DNA from: Takashimella koratensis
Lineage: Eukaryota > Basidiomycota > Tremellomycetes > Trichosporonales > Tetragoniomycetaceae
Length of the DNA: 64,000 nucleotides
Reading direction: 5' to 3'
Assembly (NCBI GenBank): GCA_003116875.1
Contig: BCKT01000001.1
Coordinates: 325,763-389,762 of the forward strand
Position 1 is the first letter of the stretch. The number at the start of each line of letters is the position of its first letter. A model generated the notes under the pieces. That model had not been told where the DNA came from and searched no databases. It saw only the letters and a program-made list of their open reading frames with translations. Shown one piece after another: positions 58,793 to 64,000 of this stretch. The translations under genes and the position numbers were made by a program.

Positions 58793-59071
58793 GGGTTTGA
58801 GTACGGTAGCGTGTGAAGGAGAGGGGACATTGCGCAGATCGTAGAGAGGAAAAGCGTGGAGGGAAGTGGTCAAGATGGGACGCTGAAAGATGGTCAAAAG
58901 AGTCTTGAAGATCTCTCTCATCTATGGTTAGTCATGAGATCATGGCTAGATACGTCTCTTCTCGTCATAGATTCAATGCATGTGCATCGATCATTGTCAT
59001 GTATCGTAGCGATGGCGCGATCAACGTTGATGCGTCGCCTAGTGGCCTACTGGCTCTATTTGGTCTCCGGT

Positions 59072-60455
59072 CTATCGCAGCTTCTTGTCCTCAAAGTATA
59101 CCTGGGAGACGTAAGCACTGACTCATACCTCCTAGCTGCAACAGGGACCACAATGGCCACGCCAAAGCGCAGACAAAGTTTCTCGCGGGGCACTCACCTT
59201 GAGGTAGCGCATCTGCCAAACCCCAGCTGCAATAAGCACTACAATCTGCATAACCGACCACCAAACCGCTCTCGAGTTTGTCAACTCTGAAGCATCACGA
59301 AACACGGCTTCGACTTCTCGCATGTATCGCTGTTCACGTTGAATATCGGCGACTTTGTTGTTGAGGTCACGAAGTTTAGAGGCGATGGTTGTGACGTGGG
59401 ATAGGTCGGCACTGTGATGAACGAGAACGGAGAACGGGGAAGAGAGGAAGAGTTAGCTGGCCTGGAGAGAAAGAGCGAGGTACTCACTCAACGTCGTGTC
59501 GGGAAGAACCAACGTTGATGTCGAGGTAAAGTTTGATATGTTCCGTGCTCAACCACCCGCCGGTGACATTGGAATGAAGGCAAATGTTGTGGTCTCCTAC
59601 CAGGCGCGAAAAGAGTATCACGTCAGCGCTTGCTTCCATTGGGACTTGAAGCTCCTTCCACTCCAGCTTCTTGGTCCACCAACACCGTCCTGCCGCCCCA
59701 GACCCAGAACGAGAGCTATACCCAGAACGAGAGCCAGACCCGATCGCAGACCACACACAACCGCCTTGATCTCATCGTTCAACCCAAACTTACCCGGCTC
59801 GTGCGAAGTGAACGTGAACCGACCCTCGGAAGGTCCGCGCGTGTTGACAACAACATGGCTCGATGCGATTTCCTAGCGTGAGATCAATATCAGCCTCGGT
59901 TCCATGTTCAACGAATCCTAGACCAAAGGTAGCTCACCTCGACGTTGACGTGGATCCCGACATTGTCGTCCACGGCCCACTTGTTCTCAGCCTCTTTCCA
60001 CAACAACGCGCGGTAGTGCCCTGGCATAAGTCAGCTGGTGTCCACGAATTCCCAACAGGAGAGTCGTCCGCGGCAGTCTCATGCAGAAGATTGGGCCAAG
60101 ATTTGCTTGCGAATGTAGAAGAGAACGACAAAAGATAGATGCAGGGAGGAGCTCGAGACGGTAGATGCGAAGGCTCACCTTCAACGATGGTGTCCGACGG
60201 TAGCTCTTCGAGGAAACATCGCTTCTCGTTGGACTCAAAGTAGAAGTGGAGCGCCTAGTAGACGGAACGAGAGTGTTAGTATTTAATATTCGAAATGCGT
60301 GATCAAAGCTGGACATGGGTTGGTGGGTGGTAGCGCAAATGCGCGCGGAACGGGAAACGGGGGAGGAAGTGGAGACGGCGGTGAGAGAAGAGACACGGAC
60401 GTACTTGGACAGCAGAGAGGAGCGGGAGCGCAGCGATGAGTGATATTGGCCTCAT
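59072..60455 (-). CDS. p24-family cargo receptor (Erp1/TMED-like)
   Basis: Type I membrane protein of COPII and COPI vesicles, acting in ER-Golgi cargo sorting. Seven exons: 60455-60405, 60254-60179, 60020-59938, 59872-59794, 59596-59488, 59411-59198 and 59101-59072, 213 aa. A signal peptide (RPISLIAALPLLSAVQ) precedes the GOLD domain, which starts LHFYFESNEKRCFLEELPSD, a pattern of the alpha/gamma p24 group. GRFTFTSHEPG and NICLHSN follow, with two Cys for the GOLD disulfide. A coiled coil comes next (KLRDLNNKVADIQREQRYMR). The membrane helix (WWSVMQIVVLIAAGVWQ) ends in a short cytosolic tail, RYLKVYFEDKKLR, with a KKxx-like COPI signal. It fits functionally with delta-COP in this window. 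Confidence 0.9.
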
Positions 60456-60673
60456 GGATGTGAGTTTGAGTAGTCGGTGAAGGAGATGGACCAAGGGAAT
60501 AGATGGGAGGTGGGTTGGAGATGAAGACGGAAGTGAAGAGTGGAGTGGTGTAGGCACCCTGGCTGGTAATTTCCTTGGCGGACGTGGCGTGGCAGTTGGT
60601 TTCCAGGCAAGGTTCATGGTATATTTTGGGTACAACTCTTTACAACAATGAGGATTCTGACCGCTATCTGTTA

Positions 60674-61231
60674 CTAAAACCACTTCCTGAGCCCTTTACG
60701 CTTCTTCTCCCCATCCTCCGTCTCTTTTTCCCTCTTCTCGGCCTTCTCGCCCCCTCGCTCAGTATCACGAATCGCGCCCATCTCGCGCCGGATATCGCGT
60801 TCGTCATGGCTCAATCGACTGCCTCGGCTCGCCACGGACCCAAAGAGGTGAATTGACTCGTCGGTCTCTCGCATCCATTGGATACAGGTTCGATCGATCG
60901 GAGACCTCGAGGTGGTTGAGGTGGTTGAAGAAGGGGAAGAGGTGGGTGAGGATGTGCAGGAGGGAAGGGAGCCCGTAGGACGAGGAGGGGTCCGAGGGAC
61001 GGGTGTGGCGCGAGGTTGGATCGCGGGAGTAACCCCGTATCGGGTGGAAGTGGAGGAAAATGCAGAGGTGGTGGTGAAGGAGGTGGAGGTGGAGGTGGAG
61101 GTGGAGGTGGAGGTGGAGGTGGAAGAAGCCGAGCTCCATTCAGAGCTGGTGGAGTGGGTGCGAAAGTGGGTGCGAGGAGGGGAAGGGAGGAACGGGGTCT
61201 GGTCGACCAAGAACGGGTGCGTGGAGGGCAT
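60674..61231 (-). CDS. Ser/Thr-repeat protein of unknown function
   Basis: Single open frame of 185 codons from ATG 61231 (MPSTHPFLVDQTPF); further in-frame sequence upstream is probably leader. A (GGAGGT)-type DNA repeat encodes alternating Ser-Thr around residues 37-52. The C-terminal third is charged and more gene-like (RTCIQWMRETDESIHLFG, then DERDIRREMGAIRD and a Lys/Glu-rich end finishing RKGLRKWF). I recognise no domain. Codon use and the conserved-looking C-terminus favour a real gene, but it could have an undetected intron. Confidence 0.45.
   Translation of the reverse strand: MPSTHPFLVDQTPFLPSPPRTHFRTHSTSSEWSSASSTSTSTSTSTSTSTSFTTTSAFSSTSTRYGVTPAIQPRATPVPRTPPRPTGSLPSCTSSPTSSPSSTTSTTSRSPIDRTCIQWMRETDESIHLFGSVASRGSRLSHDERDIRREMGAIRDTERGGEKAEKREKETEDGEKKRKGLRKWF
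61081..61122. repeat. (GGAGGT)n repeat
   Basis: About seven GGAGGT units. They are coding for Ser-Thr repeats if the minus-strand open frame is real. Confidence 0.8.
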
Positions 61232-61752
61232 CGTAGCGTTGTTGATTTGGCTGTGTGTGGATACGATGAGTGTTGATGGTGTGGCGCTGAAGCTGTGGGT
61301 AGCTATAGGGCCGAGTAGGATGTGGTGTGTGGTAAGAGCGGTAAGGCGTTCGTCTCGCTTGATATGTTTGGTTTGTTTGTGTCGGTACTGGTGACCGTCG
61401 AAACCTCTTCCCACGGCGCGATTAAATACATCTCTCAAGGCATCATCACCTCGTCAGTCGCTATCACCACCTCGTCGCCTTGGTCAAAGGTTGACGAGGT
61501 ACTGAAGTGGGTATTCTGAGTTCCGCTTCCATCCGTCCCTTGTCCTTTCCTTCGACCGCTTCTGAGCCCCCTTCTCCGTTCGGGCGCAGTGCCTGCGTGG
61601 CCGGTTTCGGCACTGAGAACGGGGTATGTACGCCCACCTGACACGCCTGAGACGACGAAGGGGGTGACGAGGTGGTGATAGAAGGACAAGGGGGATCGAC
61701 CAGGGCAAAGGGCAGAGGACAAAGCGCCAGGGAGAGCAGGGGGCCGGAAGCA

Positions 61753-61795
<43 letters not shown>
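61753..61795. repeat. 43-nt poly-G tract
   Basis: Uninterrupted run of 43 G residues, then A and six more G. It could form G-quadruplexes, or it may be an assembly or polishing artefact. Confidence 0.9.
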
Positions 61796-61796
<1 letters not shown>

Positions 61797-62591
61797 GGGG
61801 GGATATGGGAGGGGAATACGGAGAGGGGCGAGGCAGACGAGGTGGTGATGTGAAAGGAAGCGACGCGACCAGAGAAAGGAAGAGAGGAGAGCCTGGTCTT
61901 ACGTCGTGGACAAGGGTGAGGAAGAGCCCACCATCGGAGAACGGAGAAGACGAAGAGAACAAAGGGAGCCAGCCAGACACGCCCGAGTCGGCGAGGGACA
62001 AAGGGACAATTGGAAACGGTCGTTCTGAAACGCTGCTCACATCGATACACACTCGCCTCCCGATCCCTGTATGTATCCCCCCAAGTACACCTTTCCCGCC
62101 TTTGCTCGCTCACTATGCATGTCGACTGAACGATTATTGTTCTCCCCTCGTGCTCATGCTCATACTGAACACCCCCCTTCCCATTCGCATTACCCACCCC
62201 AGTCGGCCCCTGCGTTTCGCGTCCGCCATTGTTTGTATCACGTGATATATCCCCGCGATTCTTTTGCCCAAACTTTTCCCAGCCGCCGTCGACACTTTTG
62301 ACCTGGATAAGATTTCTTTCAATCCTCTTCATCCTTCATCATTCAACATCCCGCCTCATCGTCTACTACCTCGCCTTCGTCACTTCTCTTCTCCCTCAGC
62401 ATCGACATGCACAGGTGTCTCCTCTCTGTCTTCTGTCCTCTATCAAGTTTCCCCCTTCGTTGATTCCGTTCCTCACTCGTTGTCCCACCGTCTCCTCCCT
62501 CTTTCACCCTTCCCAATCCCTCGCTCCTTGTCATCTGCACTGACCCATCTTTCTTTCCCATTCCTCCCGTCTATCCCCTCTCCGACCCTCT

Positions 62592-62674
62592 GACCCTACG
62601 GGTCTCCGGTTCGACCCAGGCGCATTTGCCTAGAGCCCTCTGTCCCCTGCACCCGCAGAAATCCAGGACAGGGC
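62592..62674 (+). ncRNA. Possible structured RNA (three hairpins), speculative
   Basis: Three inverted repeats follow closely: GACCC-TAC-GGGTC (62592-62604), AGGC...GCCT (62618-62631) and GCCC(TC)TGTCC...GGACAGGGC (62635-62674, nine base pairs with a two-base bulge). A TTCGA element lies between the first two, but the stems do not make a tRNA. The region has no coding frame. The strand is assumed. Confidence 0.2.
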
Positions 62675-63157
62675 CCTTACTAGTCGCACTGGCATATCAT
62701 CGCTTTAGGTCTAGACAACCTGTGTTCGTTCTTTTCCACTTTTCCTCTTTCCCTTTATTGGGATAGGGGAAAGGTTGAGAGACGAGCCGGCGTTGCGTCG
62801 TCCACCCTCGGTCCTGACGAATCACGTGTCGGACTGAGGACTATACGTCGCTGACACCCCTTGCCGAAACCTCTTTTCGGTTCTCCTGTTCGTTGGCTTG
62901 GATTTGTATAGATGTCGAGTTGCGACCTGGTCGTGAGGACGCTTATGATGTATTCTATGCCCAGTGAACTAGACAAATCTTCACTTGAAGAGCGCTCTTC
63001 GATTTCCGACTTCTGCATTTACCCCACACACACGAAAGGTGATAGATCACCAACCCGCAAATGCTCAATACAATACATATGCTATCGTGAAGTAATGCAC
63101 TATCACCTCCGGATCTCACTTTGATCCTTTTCCCGTCAAGCGACTCGTCCTTTACGC

Positions 63158-63949
63158 TCACACGCCTCCCTGTCCCCTCCCGGACCCAACTTCCAACCTC
63201 GGCCTACTCTCAAACAACCCCAACCCGCTTCCTACCCCCCACCCCGACCCAGCTCGCGCGCCATACCCCGCACCTCCTTGGGCCTGCTCGTCGGCACTGC
63301 CTAGGAGCGCTACCATGGTCTCGATAAACCACTCTGGCTTTTTGATATAATGCACAACCACTGTCCCTCCTCGTTCCCTCTGGTCACCTAAAAACCTCTC
63401 CGTTCGCCTTGCCGCCACACCACCATGCACCCCACTGAGCGTGTCGAGCTTGTTGGCTGAGCCCGAGCTGAGCGGGGAGCCCTCTACCAATGCTTCGACG
63501 CGATCAGAGACCGACCCTCTCCGCACACGCGGCGGAGGGACGTAGGTAGCGCCAAATTTGGAGACGGTAGAGTACGACCGAGCGGCATCTGCGCCACCTC
63601 GTCGAGCGAGTGTCGAGTGTCCGAGTCCCGTTTGGTTCTCTGTACGGATCTGCTCCACCTCGGAAGGGAACAAGAACCCATGGGAGTATCTACAAGTCGT
63701 TAGCTACATACCATACCACAGCCACCTCTACTTACACTGTGCCAGCCTTGGGGTGGTCATAGATCCAACACTGCTCGGCAGCCCACACGATCCGTTCACG
63801 TTCCGGGTGCATCCTCATCCACTTTGCGACTAGCTTGTCCTCTTTCCCACGCGTCATGGTGCGCAGTGCAGGCGAGGCGGCAATGTATTCCACGAGATCG
63901 AGGGAGAGGGCGTAGCATTCTCCAGCCATGAACTGGTTCTTAACGAGAT
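63158..63949 (-). CDS. Glycosyltransferase-like protein (GT31-like), 5' part outside window
   Basis: Two 3'-terminal exons, 63949-63736 and 63689-63158, joined across GTAAGT...TAG. The first begins at a 3' splice site with a clear branch point (ACTAACT), and its donor lies beyond the window edge, so the gene is truncated at 64000. The first exon reads KNQFMAGECYALSLDLVEYI, then GKEDKLVAKWMRMHP and CWIYDHPKAGTV, continuing YSHGFLFPSE. This layout (GECYALS..., a KEDK in the acidic catalytic region, W(I)YDHP and HGFLFP) resembles fungal GT31-type hexosyltransferases. The C-terminal ~150 residues are Gly/Ser-rich apart from VVVHYIKKPEWFIETMVALL. The assignment rests on memory of family patterns. 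Confidence 0.55.
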
Positions 63950-64000
63950 CTAAAGACAAAGAGTTAGTTGGTTCGTGATGATCTCTGCAAAGGTTCAAGT

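Larger units (their letters stand above)
61232..63157. other. Long region without a supported gene
   Basis: Contains a 43-nt poly-G tract (61753-61795) and a cluster of potential hairpins (62592-62674). The open frames that span the poly-G tract translate it as poly-Pro or poly-Gly and are not credible. Around 62240-62580 the plus strand is pyrimidine-rich and promoter-like, yet no downstream coding frame follows on that strand. A non-coding transcript is therefore possible. Confidence 0.4.

Noticed and set aside
57656..58921. A 421-codon minus-strand open frame antisense to SSZ1
   Set aside because: It overlaps conserved SSZ1 exons. Its length comes from the strong third-position GC bias, and it has no recognisable product.
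61484..62332. A 282-codon minus-strand open frame crossing the poly-G tract
   Set aside because: It depends on reading the homopolymer as poly-Pro and has a low-complexity, non-conserved look on both sides.
62592..62674. tRNA-like segment containing GGTTCGACCC
   Set aside because: The T-stem does not pair and no matching acceptor stem exists on either strand. It is kept only as a possible structured RNA.

Overview
The window is nuclear DNA of a basidiomycete fungus, most likely a Tremellomycetes-type yeast. The evidence is dense genes cut by many short introns (about 38-100 nt, with CTRAC-type branch points and GTRAGT donors), codon use rich in G/C at third positions, and fungal-specific proteins such as Ste24, Msb2, Sfm1, Ssz1, Pan2, Ldb17 and p24. 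The species assignment is inference from gene structure. There is one tRNA gene and no recognisable transposon or CRISPR array.

Layout. 0.8-2.3 kb: two convergent paralogous genes for small secreted proteins with a conserved Kex2-like site. 3.85 kb: intron-containing tRNA-Phe. 4.1-5.6 kb: Ser/Pro-rich protein of unknown function with a KEN motif. 7.5-11.6 kb: ribose-5-phosphate isomerase (RKI1) and an SDR dehydrogenase. 11.7-18.5 kb: PIG-P (GPI19) and the signalling mucin MSB2, divergently arranged across a long pyrimidine-rich region. 19.3-25.1 kb: DsbA-like thioredoxin-fold protein, SFM1 (SPOUT arginine methyltransferase) and delta-COP (RET2). 25.7-29.4 kb: F-box protein and exosome subunit RRP41/SKI6, convergent. 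30.1-37.4 kb: Ldb17/Dip1/SPIN90-type actin regulator, an amidohydrolase-like protein and the CAAX protease STE24. 37.7-42.5 kb: PAN2 deadenylase with 14 exons.

42.6-56.1 kb: the most unusual part. An unrecognised LRR-like protein family, marked by an N-terminal (S/A)RxWxIDxLR signature and a C-terminal RQEI...PP.S.W.KH signature, occurs as one apparently intact gene and at least seven decaying copies or fragments on both strands. Two single-copy housekeeping genes are embedded among them: a UPF0390-type small basic protein and phosphatidylserine decarboxylase. Three copies carry in-frame TGA codons and several are frameshifted, so this looks like a local birth-and-death cluster.

56.7-64 kb: SSZ1 (ribosome-associated Hsp70-like protein, start codon split by an intron), a p24 cargo receptor, a small Ser/Thr-repeat protein, a 43-nt poly-G tract, a possible structured RNA region, and the 3' end of a glycosyltransferase-like gene that leaves the window.

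Most genes are unrelated housekeeping functions, as is usual in fungi. A loose secretory and cell-surface theme links PIG-P, Msb2, delta-COP, p24, Ste24, phosphatidylserine decarboxylase and the two secreted proteins. All exon boundaries were derived by hand from splice-site motifs and reading-frame continuity, without transcript data.
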